A DNA stretch of 11,001 bases from an uncultured Eubacteriales bacterium (GCA_900552255.1 URZF01000031.1:1-11001), one strand, 5' to 3'; numbered from the stretch's first letter, positions 1 through 7,318 are shown. Numbers and translations are program-made. The notes: generated by a model from the letters alone, not told the origin.

Positions 1-12
1 AATAATACAATT

Positions 13-41
13 ATTTTACCTGAATCGCAATCTTTTGTCAA
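13..41 (-). promoter_or_regulatory. Sigma-A type promoter firing off the left edge
   Basis: Read on the minus strand there is a perfect -35 TTGACA (36-41), a 17-bp spacer and a -10 TAAAAT (13-18), one base from consensus. Transcription would start a few bases from the left edge and leave the window, so the gene it serves is not visible. It lies downstream of the pyk terminator, which fits the start of a new minus-strand unit. Confidence 0.7.
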
Positions 42-124
42 TACTTTTTCACAATTCTCAATATTTTCTCCGTTACCGCACAATTTTCCGATCTCTAACA
101 TTCCGGATAGATAAGAAGCCATAC

Positions 125-164
125 AAAAGTCCGGGCGGCCGTGTAAGCGGCCGCCCGGACTTTT
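125..164 (-). terminator. Intrinsic terminator downstream of pyk
   Basis: A perfect 17-bp inverted repeat (125-141 and 148-164) encloses a 6-nt loop. The stem is GC-rich, with A4 at its base on one side and T4 on the other, so it should work in both orientations. It begins 24 bp after the pyk stop codon and separates pyk from the promoter at 13-41. Confidence 0.9.
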
Positions 165-187
165 CCGATTTTTTGACGATAGCTTCC

Positions 188-1600
188 TCATATCGTTTCG
201 ATTTTGATGAGATTGGTCGATCCGGATTTGCCGTTCGTCGTGCCGCCGGTGATGACGATTTTATCTCCGCGGCCGAGATTCATAAATTTTTTCGCATAGC
301 TCGTCGCATGGTAGAAAAGCACGTCCGTCGAGGTAAATTCCTCGGCCATGACCGGCGTCACGCCCCACGAAAGAGACAGCTTGCGCCAAACCTTTTCGCT
401 CGTCGTCATGCCGATGATATCCGTTGGCGAACGGAACCGGGACACCATACGCGCGGTCATGCCCGACATCGTGCAAACCACGATGGCGCGCGCTCCGATA
501 TCGATCGCCATGCCGCAGGTCGCGTGGGAAATCGCGTCCGTCGTATTTTTGATGCGGAACTCGTTGGTGCGGAAGCGTTCCTCATACCGGATATTGCGTT
601 CCGCCTCCTCCGCGATCTTTGACATCGTTTTCACCGTCAAAACGGGATATTTCCCCGCTGCGGTCTCACCGGAGAGCATGATCGCGCTCGTTCCGTCGTA
701 AACGGCGTTGGCGACATCCGAGATCTCCGCGCGCGTCGGACGCGGATTGTGGATCATCGATTCGAGCATCTCCGTCGCGGTGATGACGCGCTTCCCGAGC
801 AGGCGGCACTTGGTGATCAGATATTTCTGGATCGCAGGCAGCTCCTCAAACGGGATCTCCACGCCCATGTCGCCGCGCCCGATCATGATGCCGTCGCACG
901 CTTCGCAGATCGACTCTATATTCTCAACGCCGGCGCGGTTTTCGATCTTGGCGATGACGTCGATGCCGTCGCCGCCGTTCTCACGCAGGAAGGTATTCAA
1001 ATCGACGAGATTCTGCTTGACGGAAACAAAGGAAGCGGCGATAAAATCCACCCCGTTGCGGATACCGAACAAAAGATCGGACTTGTCCTGCTCGCTGAGA
1101 TACGGTCCGCTCATGAGCTTTCCGGGGAAGCTCATGCTCTTGCGGTTTGAAAGCTCTCCTCCCGCGACAACGCGGCATACGGCCTCCGTCTCGGAAAGCT
1201 CCGTCACCTCAAAAATCACAAGCCCGTTGTTGACAAGGATCCTGTCGCCGGGCGCAAGATTCTCGCAAAGGCCCTTGTAATTGACGGAGACGCGGTGCTC
1301 GTCGCCCTCCACGCTCTCGGTCGTGAAAGTGAAAGCATCGCCGTCGGCAAGCGTGACCCTTCCCTCCTTGAACGTCCCGATCCGGTATTCCGGTCCTTTC
1401 GTATCCAGCATGATGGCGATCGGCAGTCCGAGCTTTTCCCTGACTCTTTTGACGGTATCGATTTTCTCCTGATGGTCCTCATGCGTACCGTGCGAAAAAT
1501 TCAACCGCACCACATTCATGCCGGCAAGGCAAAGCTCGGTGAGCACCTCCTCCGAGGAGGAGGCGGGCCCGATCGTGCATACAATTTTGGTTTTTCTCAT
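188..1600 (-). CDS. pyk: Pyruvate kinase
   Basis: Pyruvate kinase transfers phosphate from phosphoenolpyruvate to ADP in the last step of glycolysis, in the cytoplasm. The 470-residue product shows the family from end to end: N-terminal KIVCTIGPAS, substrate-loop residues R32, N34 and S36 (VRLNFSHGTH), DTKGPE (66-71), the catalytic stretch AKIEN (217-221), the metal-binding GRGDMG (241-246), and NPRPTRAE with DVANAVYDGT (285-304). E71 in DTKGPE is the residue type associated with K+-dependent enzymes. The length matches the short form without the C-terminal PEP-utiliser-like extension of Bacillus. Several usually fixed positions differ: TKGPEYRIG for TKGPEIRTG, VNNGLVIF for a DDGL-type segment, and MSFPGKLMSGPYL for the usual NLPG region. 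I chose the start at 1600 because GGAG lies 5 nt upstream and the family N-terminus begins there. An in-frame ATG at 1645 would add 15 atypical residues. Confidence 0.97.
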   Translation of the reverse strand: MRKTKIVCTIGPASSSEEVLTELCLAGMNVVRLNFSHGTHEDHQEKIDTVKRVREKLGLPIAIMLDTKGPEYRIGTFKEGRVTLADGDAFTFTTESVEGDEHRVSVNYKGLCENLAPGDRILVNNGLVIFEVTELSETEAVCRVVAGGELSNRKSMSFPGKLMSGPYLSEQDKSDLLFGIRNGVDFIAASFVSVKQNLVDLNTFLRENGGDGIDVIAKIENRAGVENIESICEACDGIMIGRGDMGVEIPFEELPAIQKYLITKCRLLGKRVITATEMLESMIHNPRPTRAEISDVANAVYDGTSAIMLSGETAAGKYPVLTVKTMSKIAEEAERNIRYEERFRTNEFRIKNTTDAISHATCGMAIDIGARAIVVCTMSGMTARMVSRFRSPTDIIGMTTSEKVWRKLSLSWGVTPVMAEEFTSTDVLFYHATSYAKKFMNLGRGDKIVITGGTTNGKSGSTNLIKIETI

Positions 1601-1635
1601 ATAAGCTCCGTTCCGCCGCGATTTCCGGCGATAGT

Positions 1636-1644
1636 AGTATATCA
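1636..1644 (-). promoter_or_regulatory. Probable extended -10 promoter for pyk
   Basis: The 67-bp gap between the PAP2 gene and pyk contains TGATATACT on the minus strand. This is a TGn-extended -10 element with one mismatch in the hexamer. No good -35 is present (nearest TTCGGA), but an extended -10 can compensate. A start near 1629 would give a leader of about 30 nt containing the pyk ribosome binding site. Read-through from the upstream operon is also possible, since no terminator separates the two. Confidence 0.45.
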
Positions 1645-1667
1645 TATTCAGAGAATTTCTCCGAAAA

Positions 1668-2339
1668 TCAGATCAATGTTTTTTCATTCCGTTTTTCAAG
1701 AAGATCCGCTTTTCTGCAAAGCAGTCCGTATACGATGCCGTATAAGACGGCCGAGGCGACAATTCCCCAGAAAACGTCGACGATCGAGTGCTGCTTGACG
1801 AGCACCGTCGAGGCCGAGACGAGCAGGGTGAGCAAAACGGCGACGATAGGCGCCGCCACCGTCTTTCGCAGCTTTTTGCAGTCAAAAACGCCGAACATGG
1901 CGGCGAATGAGCCGATGACGTGCATGCTCGGGCATACATTCGTATTTGTGTCGGCGGAATAGATCATACCGATCAGCGTAGTAAATATGTTTTCCCGTCC
2001 AAGTGATGAAAGATCCGGTCGCAGATCCTGACCGTTCGGATAGATGACATTGAAAATCAGCGTAAAGGAAAAGCCGAGAATCAGAAACCACATATAGCGC
2101 CGGAACGCGGGGCCATCGTAAAAAATCAGATAAAGCGCCGTACCCGCCAGAAAAAGATACCAAATATAATAAAAAATGATAAAATACTCGCAAAACGGGA
2201 TGAGGTCGTCAAAAGGATGGTACATCACGTGATAGCCCTCCGTCGGGACGATCGCTTCCACAAGGAAAAAGCCGATAAGATAGATCACAAAATACAATGC
2301 CCACCAAATATGCCTGTGCGTGCTCAGAAATTTCTTCAT
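1668..2339 (-). CDS. PAP2-family membrane phosphatase
   Basis: This is a 223-residue integral membrane protein of the type 2 phosphatidic acid phosphatase (PAP2) superfamily, whose members dephosphorylate lipid phosphates or undecaprenyl pyrophosphate at the membrane. It has about six hydrophobic segments. PAP2 motifs appear in order: R107-P108 (QDLRP), CPSMH (136-140, the PSxxH core) and S177-x6-H184-x3-D188 (STVLVKQHSIVD) with the nucleophilic histidine and its aspartate. The Arg that usually follows the serine in the third motif is Thr here, and the lysine of the first KX6RP motif is not evident, so this is a divergent branch. The substrate cannot be read from the sequence. GAGGTG upstream of the ATG marks the start, and the gene lies 9 bp after the preceding membrane-protein gene, so the two are probably co-transcribed. 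The C-terminus is short and basic. Confidence 0.85.
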   Translation of the reverse strand: MKKFLSTHRHIWWALYFVIYLIGFFLVEAIVPTEGYHVMYHPFDDLIPFCEYFIIFYYIWYLFLAGTALYLIFYDGPAFRRYMWFLILGFSFTLIFNVIYPNGQDLRPDLSSLGRENIFTTLIGMIYSADTNTNVCPSMHVIGSFAAMFGVFDCKKLRKTVAAPIVAVLLTLLVSASTVLVKQHSIVDVFWGIVASAVLYGIVYGLLCRKADLLEKRNEKTLI

Positions 2340-2348
2340 ATCCGCACC

Positions 2349-2918
2349 TCAACGGGAAACATAGGTGACAACGACCTTTTCTCCGCCGTAATACCGCAGG
2401 CTCGAAAGCAGCTTCGTCGCCGCCGTAAAGTACACGGCCACCCGTCCGCCGTCGTTCGGAAATACCGCGAAATACAAATCCTCCGTACCTTTTCCCGCCG
2501 AATAATCGAGGATCGTGCAGCCCGCCGAGGCTTCCGCATATTCCGCGTCTGCGGCCGGATAAATCCCGTCGTTTTCGCTGACTTTTGCGGAAAACACTTC
2601 CACGGCCTTATTGTAGCCGTTCACCCGATAAATATGAAGCTGCCCTTGATACACGATATAGGTATATTCGATTTTCGTAAGCTTCCACGTGACAAGCCAC
2701 AGAATAAAGACAAGCAGAGGCAGGATCGCAATCAGCGGCGCCATCTTCCACACGACAAGAAACAGCGCGCAGTATAAGACCGAAAACGCCGCGTAAAGCA
2801 GCACAAATAAAAGTCTTTGCGTTTTGATCTTCCGGTCGGGTTTGCGCGTGACGGAAAACTCCGCATAATTCGAGCCTGCGTTCTCCTCTGCAAACGGGAT
2901 TCCCTTCGGCCTTGCCAT
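2349..2918 (-). CDS. Small two-helix membrane protein, function unknown (possibly DUF6106-like)
   Basis: I do not recognise a function for this 189-residue protein. Residues 1-35 are polar and basic, two hydrophobic helices follow at about 36-57 and 60-78, and the remaining 110 residues form a soluble, probably beta-rich domain beginning KIEYTYIVYQGQLHIYRVNG. That layout resembles clostridial DUF6106 proteins, but I recall that family only by its pattern and cannot confirm it. The start at 2918 follows a strong GGAGGGAGG site; an in-frame upstream ATG would overlap the HAD gene and has no such site. The gene sits 34 bp after the HAD stop and 9 bp before the PAP2 gene, in what looks like one operon. 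A role at the membrane alongside the PAP2 enzyme is only an inference from position. Confidence 0.8.
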   Translation of the reverse strand: MARPKGIPFAEENAGSNYAEFSVTRKPDRKIKTQRLLFVLLYAAFSVLYCALFLVVWKMAPLIAILPLLVFILWLVTWKLTKIEYTYIVYQGQLHIYRVNGYNKAVEVFSAKVSENDGIYPAADAEYAEASAGCTILDYSAGKGTEDLYFAVFPNDGGRVAVYFTAATKLLSSLRYYGGEKVVVTYVSR

Positions 2919-2931
2919 AAATAAACCTCCC

Positions 2932-2950
2932 TCCGGCGAAAAGCGCCGGA
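2932..2950 (-). other. Short hairpin between the HAD stop and the next ribosome binding site
   Basis: A perfect 7-bp inverted repeat (TCCGGCG / CGCCGGA, 5-nt loop) fills almost the whole gap between the HAD stop codon and the GGAGGGAGG site of the following gene. No T-tract follows, so it is not a typical terminator. It could stabilise a processed 3' end or tune translation of the next gene. Confidence 0.5.
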
Positions 2951-2952
2951 CA

Positions 2953-3759
2953 TCACTGTATTTTTTCGAGCAGCTCCGCACAGTCGCGCATGATAAATTC
3001 CGGCTTCACATCGCTTTTTTCCACATCGGAAAGCGTCGATTCCCCGCTCAGCACGAGCAAGGAATGGATGCCGGCGGCGACGCCGCACGCGATGTCCGTA
3101 TACAGCCGGTCGCCGACGACAAGCGCCGTGCCGCAGCTCACCGCCGGATCCTTCTTTCGGATCCGCTCCACCGCCGCAAGCGGCATCTCGGGACGCGGCT
3201 TGCCGATATAACGGGGATTCTTCCCCGTCGCATTATAAATCATACCGCAGACGGAGCCGCAGTCCGGCACATAACCGTATTCCGTCGGACAGACAAAATC
3301 CGGATTGGCCGCGATATAAGGGATATCGAAAAGCGTCAGAAGCTTTGAAACGTCGTCGAGCTTCCGGTAGGTCAGCTCCGTGTCGTAGCCCATGACGACG
3401 CCGCCGATATCCTCCGAATAGACGTCACGCACGCGCACACCGGCACGCGCAAGCTCCGTCTTGAAGGATTCCGTACCGCAGACATAGAATTTCACGCCCG
3501 GATGGTTTTTCATGAGATAATCCGCCGTAGCCTGCGAAGAAGTGATGAAATCGTCATATTCGGCGGGAATGCCGAGCCGTTCCATCTTTGCGACATAATC
3601 CAAAACGCTTTTCGAGGAATTGTTGGTCATAAAAAGATAGGTTTTTCCCGCTTTCCGAATGGTCTCAAGAAGCGGTTTCGTGAACGGAAACAGCTCATCC
3701 CCGAGATAGAGCGTGCCGTCCATATCAAAGAGAAACAGCCTGATTTTGGTAAAATCCAT
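2953..3759 (-). CDS. HAD-IIA (NagD-type) phosphatase
   Basis: This 268-residue cytoplasmic phosphatase belongs to the haloacid dehalogenase superfamily, subfamily IIA, which includes NagD and p-nitrophenylphosphatase-like enzymes acting on small phosphorylated metabolites. The four HAD motifs are present: DMDGT (12-16, nucleophile D12 and acid/base D14), T45 in TNNSS, K187 in GKPRPEM, and GDRLYTDI (216-223) with the Mg2+-binding aspartates. The cap domain between motifs II and III (about 60-180) is the alpha/beta type typical of class IIA. Length is normal for the family. The start at 3759 follows AGGAAG and fits the family N-terminus; in-frame sequence upstream runs back through the 3' end of the AraC gene. 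It starts 17 bp after the AraC stop, which suggests one transcript from the promoter at 4705-4733. The substrate is not identifiable. Confidence 0.92.
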   Translation of the reverse strand: MDFTKIRLFLFDMDGTLYLGDELFPFTKPLLETIRKAGKTYLFMTNNSSKSVLDYVAKMERLGIPAEYDDFITSSQATADYLMKNHPGVKFYVCGTESFKTELARAGVRVRDVYSEDIGGVVMGYDTELTYRKLDDVSKLLTLFDIPYIAANPDFVCPTEYGYVPDCGSVCGMIYNATGKNPRYIGKPRPEMPLAAVERIRKKDPAVSCGTALVVGDRLYTDIACGVAAGIHSLLVLSGESTLSDVEKSDVKPEFIMRDCAELLEKIQ

Positions 3760-3776
3760 AAATATACTTCCTAATT

Positions 3777-4619
3777 TTAGATAAATGAAAAAAGAGCCGC
3801 CGTGCTTTCCCGGTAAACGCTCGGCGGGCAGCCGCATTTCGAACGGAAAAGAGAGCTGAAATAAAACGGGCTTTCATAGCCGCAGCGGCGGGAAATCTCT
3901 CCGACCGAAAGGGCGGATTCCGTCAGCAAAAGGCGTGCCGCACGCAGGCGCTCCGAGATGATATATTCCCCCGGCGCCTCGCCGATCGTGGATTTGAACA
4001 GACGATAAAAACCGTCCTCGGACATGCCCATAATGTGAGCTAACTCCTCCACGGCAATCCCATGCCCGATGTTGTCTGCGATATAAGAAAAGACAGGGGC
4101 AAGCCTTGCAAATCGTTCCATGATCCTGCCGCTCTCGCCGCGCGGCGCACTGCGTCGCAGCACAGCGGCGCCCAGCCGGTATAAAAGCGCCTTGACGGAA
4201 AGCGCATGTTCAAGCCTTGTATTGGTAAATTCGCTGTCAAGCACGGTCTCATGAATCAAAAGGCAGATATCGTCCGGCGGTTCCGTCCCGCCGTCAAGGC
4301 GCGCCGGAAGCTCAAAAAGCGAAAAGATGCGCAGATTCCTAAAAATTCGGTAATCAGCCGCGACAAGGATAAGCTCACAACGCTCTGCCGTCGTGAGACG
4401 GAATGCCGTGTCGCACGGCACAAGCACCGTTCCGCCCTGCGGGCAGAATACCGCCTCCCCGTTCATTTCCATCCGAAATTCCCCATGCACAGCATAAAGG
4501 AAAAGTTCGAACGGCAGTTTTTCTCCCTCCAAAGCGCAATTTTCTCCGAGAATACGGCTGCCGACACGACAAAGCCGCACCTCGATCCGATTTTCCATCC
4601 AAGAAAAGCTGTCGTCCAT
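3777..4619 (-). CDS. AraC-family transcriptional regulator
   Basis: This is a 280-residue one-component DNA-binding regulator. The C-terminal third carries the two helix-turn-helix motifs of the AraC/XylS family: helix pair one at about 188-212 (VEELAHIMGMSEDGFYRLFK) and pair two at about 238-262, ending in the hallmark GYESPFYFSSLFRSKCG plus CPPSVYR. The N-terminal 100 residues look like a cupin-type ligand-binding domain (CPQGGTVLVPCDTAFRLT is a typical strand pair). Two in-frame ATGs lie six bases apart. AGGAGG sits 8 nt before the inner one (4619) but only 2 nt before the outer one (4625), so the inner is chosen. It is first in an operon with the HAD, membrane and PAP2 genes, so it may control them and itself. 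No sugar-utilisation or transport gene is nearby to suggest the inducer. Confidence 0.93.
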   Translation of the reverse strand: MDDSFSWMENRIEVRLCRVGSRILGENCALEGEKLPFELFLYAVHGEFRMEMNGEAVFCPQGGTVLVPCDTAFRLTTAERCELILVAADYRIFRNLRIFSLFELPARLDGGTEPPDDICLLIHETVLDSEFTNTRLEHALSVKALLYRLGAAVLRRSAPRGESGRIMERFARLAPVFSYIADNIGHGIAVEELAHIMGMSEDGFYRLFKSTIGEAPGEYIISERLRAARLLLTESALSVGEISRRCGYESPFYFSSLFRSKCGCPPSVYRESTAALFSFI

Positions 4620-4704
4620 CCACATTCCCTCCTCACCATGGCCGAAATAAATCGTCCTATCGGCTCTGTTTTACGGGTATGCCATTTTATATTAAATTAA
4701 GATT

Positions 4705-4733
4705 ATTATAGCAATTCTCCTGTCCTTTGTCAA
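4705..4733 (-). promoter_or_regulatory. Perfect-consensus sigma-A promoter of the AraC operon
   Basis: On the minus strand, TTGACA (4728-4733), exactly 17 bp of spacer and TATAAT (4705-4710) match the consensus at all twelve hexamer positions. Transcription starting near 4698 would leave a leader of about 78 nt before the AraC start codon. The terminator of the folate operon ends only about 14 bp upstream. A fully consensus promoter ahead of a regulator suggests that control, if any, is by repression or through the leader. Confidence 0.9.
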
Positions 4734-4746
4734 CTCCATCACCGGA

Positions 4747-4782
4747 AAAGAGCCTCTGTTTTTTTACAAACAAAGGCTCTTT
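4747..4782 (-). terminator. Terminator of the folate operon
   Basis: The inverted repeat AAAGAGCCT (4747-4755) / AGGCTCTTT (4774-4782) forms a 9-bp stem, extended by an inner GTTT/AAAC pairing after a mismatch. On the minus strand the 3' arm ends in a T-run. It begins 3 bp after the stop codon of the second S component and insulates the folate operon from the AraC promoter. Confidence 0.85.
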
Positions 4783-4785
4783 CGT

Positions 4786-5499
4786 CTAAATTCGTCCCGA
4801 AGCTTTGAGATAATAATAAAGCGCGATGCCGCCGGCGGCGAGAAGCGTCAGCAAAACGATGCCGAAAACCGCTCTTTTCACATTCATTTTTTCGGGCTTC
4901 GCATAGACAAGCCCCATTCGATAGGCGGCAGAGGAAACGGCGCCGAGCCAAAGCACGAGCAGCAGCGCCTCCGCCGGAAGCAGACAGAGATTTTTCAGCA
5001 CGGTCGCCCAGCGAAGAAATGCGATATCCTTCCCGACTACGACCGTATAATACCATTTCATGATCAGAGGATTGACCACAAAATTGCAGAGGACCACCAC
5101 GGCAAAGCGCGACAAGACGATGCGTCCGGCGGAGAGCTTCTGCCTGTATAGGAAGAGTCCGAAAAGGAACGCACTGAGCATCTCGACCACAATGAACGGG
5201 AAAAAGTAAGGTCCCTTCGGGAACAGAATCGCCCCGGCCGTATCGCTCACCGCACCGACGAGAAGTCCCATGAGCGGCCCGTAAATCATGGAGCCGACGG
5301 AATTGACAAGAAAATCAAGCCCGATATAGAGCGATTCCCCGACCGGAATGCTGAGCGATTTGACCGCTATCCGCAGCGCCGCAAAAAGCGCCGCCAAGAT
5401 AAAGCTGTATAGATTTCGGAATTCCGCCGCCGCGCAGCGCCAATATCCGCGCGAAAAAGGAGACGCGAAAAGCGAAGTGTCTCTATTTTTCCCCGTCAT
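4786..5499 (-). CDS. folT: ECF transporter S component, folate (FolT) family
   Basis: This 237-residue membrane protein resembles the substrate-binding subunit of an energy-coupling-factor (ECF) vitamin importer. Such proteins capture a vitamin and depend on an EcfT/EcfA/EcfA' module for ATP-driven uptake. The folate-family pattern is visible in LDFLVNSVGSMIYGPLMGLL, GAVSDTAGAILFPKGPYF and the following hydrophobic helices. About six membrane segments occur between residues 31 and 230, after a polar 25-residue N-terminal extension. Helix 1 contains AALFAA (36-41), an AxxxA motif of the kind used to dock on EcfT. The start codon overlaps the stop of the upstream FolT-FolC gene (ATGA), and AAGGAGG lies 7 nt before it, so translation is probably coupled. 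Being the second FolT-like protein in the operon, it may prefer a related pterin or a different folate form; the sequence does not settle this. Confidence 0.88.
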   Translation of the reverse strand: MTGKNRDTSLFASPFSRGYWRCAAAEFRNLYSFILAALFAALRIAVKSLSIPVGESLYIGLDFLVNSVGSMIYGPLMGLLVGAVSDTAGAILFPKGPYFFPFIVVEMLSAFLFGLFLYRQKLSAGRIVLSRFAVVVLCNFVVNPLIMKWYYTVVVGKDIAFLRWATVLKNLCLLPAEALLLVLWLGAVSSAAYRMGLVYAKPEKMNVKRAVFGIVLLTLLAAGGIALYYYLKASGRI

Positions 5500-7259
5500 C
5501 GTTTTTCCTCCTTCGGCAAATCCGCATACAGATACAGCGAGCCGCAGACGAACACGGGATTCCCGTATGCCCTCGCCATGTCAAGCGCCGCGTAAAGCGT
5601 CGGCGCGCTCTCGCCCAAAATCCCGTCCCCTGCCGCCGCAGCGGCAAGCGCCTCCGCGCCCATCGCCCGTTCGTTGTTTTGAACGGTGGTAAACACAAAA
5701 TTCGTCACATCGGCGCGCGCCAGCATATGCAGGGAGCCGAGATAATCCTTATCCCGCATACACGCAAATACGACCGTGCGGGCTTTTCCCGGGAAATACC
5801 GGTCCATCGCGCGGATAAGAGCGGATATCCCGTCCGGATTGTGCGCGCCGTCGTAGATGACAGAGGGATTTTCCGCAAGCTTTTCAAAGCGCGCGGGATT
5901 TTTCGCATGCTCGATGCCGAACCGGATATGCTCGTCGGCAAGCCCCATCGCACGCGCACATTCGACGGCCGTGCAGGCGTTCTCGACCTGATGAGGTCCG
6001 CCGAGGCCGCAGACCATATCGCGAAGATCGCCATAGGAGAAGATTTCATAGATATCGCGAAAGCCCGTCACCACGGCCTCCTCCGGCACGACCAGCCGCG
6101 TGCCGCACTCCTCGGTACGTTTTTCAAGCTCGGAGAGCGCCTCGGCGGACTGCCGCGAAGCGACCGTGACGCCCGTCTCGCATTGCCTCTTGATAATCTT
6201 GCTTTTGGTTTTTGCGATCTCGGCGATCGTATTTCCGAGGTACTGCGTATGGTCGAGATCGATATGCGTGAGCACCGCCATGACGTTTTTCTCGATCACA
6301 TTGGTCGCGTCGAATTCGCCGCCGAGGCCGGTTTCAAGAATCACATAATCGCATTTTCTTTCCGCAAAATAGCAGAACGCCGCCGCCGTCCAAATTTCAA
6401 ACTGAGTGGGACGTTCGCCCATGCGGCGTTCTGTCTGCTCCGTCGCCGCTTCCATCCGAGACAGAAGCGCCGTGAGCGCTTCGTCCGTGATCTCCCTGCC
6501 GTTTACCGCGATGCGTTCGTTCACGCGAACGAGATTCGGCGAAATATATTTCCCTGCGCAGTATCCCGCATGGGTGAGCATCGCCTCCAAAAACTCGCAG
6601 ACCGAGCCCTTGCCGTTGGTCCCGGCGACATGAATACAGCGCAGCTCCCTCTCCGGATGCCCGACGATATCCAAAAGAGCGGATATGCGCTCAAGCCCGA
6701 ATCGCGGAACCGCCTGAAAGCCGTTCGCATAGGAGGTAAATTCCCGATTTTTTTCATATTTTCCGGCGTATTTCCGGATATATCCGCCGAGATACCGCGC
6801 CGTAAGCCACATGAAAAGAATCCTCACCGGCGTATTGACAAGCGTGGCAAGCGCCGACTTCCAGTCATAACCGAACATATACACAAAAATCGGGGACATT
6901 CCTCCGATATCGATGACAACGCCGATCAGAAGAAAACATAAAAGGATACGCAAGATACCGATTTTTTCCCTGCGGCAGAAGAAAATTCCCATCACGGCGC
7001 CGAAAAGGACCTTGCACAGCGTGATAAGCGGATTGATCCCCGTAAAAATCGCAGCGCCGATCAAATCCGCAACGCCGTAAGCAACACCGCTCCATATCGG
7101 GCCGTACAGCATGGCGACGACGGCGATCGGCAGAAAGCTGATTTCGATGCGGTAACTGCCGGTCTGCGGAAAGCCGAGCAGCCGGCAAAGCACGACGCTC
7201 ATGGCGATCATGACCGCGGTCGTCGTCAGCCTTATAATGATGTTCCTCGATTTTGTCAT
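5496..7259 (-). CDS. folC: Fusion: folate-type ECF S component plus folylpolyglutamate synthase (FolT-FolC)
   Basis: This 587-residue protein combines two functions in one frame. Residues 1-160 form a multi-helix membrane domain of the folate ECF S-component family (EISFLPIAVVAMLYGPIWSG, YGVADLIGAAIF), with an AxxxA docking motif at 15-19. Residues 161-180 are a charged linker. Residues from about 180 to 587 are a full-length FolC/Mur-ligase enzyme, which adds glutamate to folates using ATP: PRFGLERISALLDIVG, the P-loop GTNGKGS (213-219), a SPNLVRVNERI substrate loop, LTHIDLDHTQYLGNTI, and DGAHNPDG in the C-terminal domain. The usual EKAGIIK segment reads KTKSKIIK. Both halves look complete. 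The start at 7259 follows GGAGGTG; an in-frame ATG at 7301 has no ribosome binding site. A THF riboswitch controls the gene. The FolC half is expected on the cytoplasmic face, where it could polyglutamylate folate as it arrives. Dihydrofolate synthase activity is not excluded. Confidence 0.93.
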   Translation of the reverse strand: MTKSRNIIIRLTTTAVMIAMSVVLCRLLGFPQTGSYRIEISFLPIAVVAMLYGPIWSGVAYGVADLIGAAIFTGINPLITLCKVLFGAVMGIFFCRREKIGILRILLCFLLIGVVIDIGGMSPIFVYMFGYDWKSALATLVNTPVRILFMWLTARYLGGYIRKYAGKYEKNREFTSYANGFQAVPRFGLERISALLDIVGHPERELRCIHVAGTNGKGSVCEFLEAMLTHAGYCAGKYISPNLVRVNERIAVNGREITDEALTALLSRMEAATEQTERRMGERPTQFEIWTAAAFCYFAERKCDYVILETGLGGEFDATNVIEKNVMAVLTHIDLDHTQYLGNTIAEIAKTKSKIIKRQCETGVTVASRQSAEALSELEKRTEECGTRLVVPEEAVVTGFRDIYEIFSYGDLRDMVCGLGGPHQVENACTAVECARAMGLADEHIRFGIEHAKNPARFEKLAENPSVIYDGAHNPDGISALIRAMDRYFPGKARTVVFACMRDKDYLGSLHMLARADVTNFVFTTVQNNERAMGAEALAAAAAGDGILGESAPTLYAALDMARAYGNPVFVCGSLYLYADLPKEEKR

Positions 7260-7318
7260 AAAAAAAGCACCTCCGTCGGAACAGAGACGCGGTTCAACCA
7301 TAAGAGCACGGCAAAGCG

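Noticed and set aside
188..701. Overlapping plus-strand frames opposite the C-terminal half of pyk
   Set aside because: The minus-strand pyruvate kinase frame is unambiguous, and these frames lack initiation signals and recognisable content.
5679..6941. A 420-codon open frame on the plus strand opposite FolT-FolC
   Set aside because: It is the antisense shadow of a clear folC sequence in GC-rich DNA. It has no ribosome binding site, and its Arg- and His-rich translation matches no family I recognise.
7257..7301. An upstream ATG at 7301 as the start of FolT-FolC
   Set aside because: It has no ribosome binding site, whereas GGAGGTG stands before the ATG at 7259. The extra 14 residues are also unlike an S-component N-terminus.
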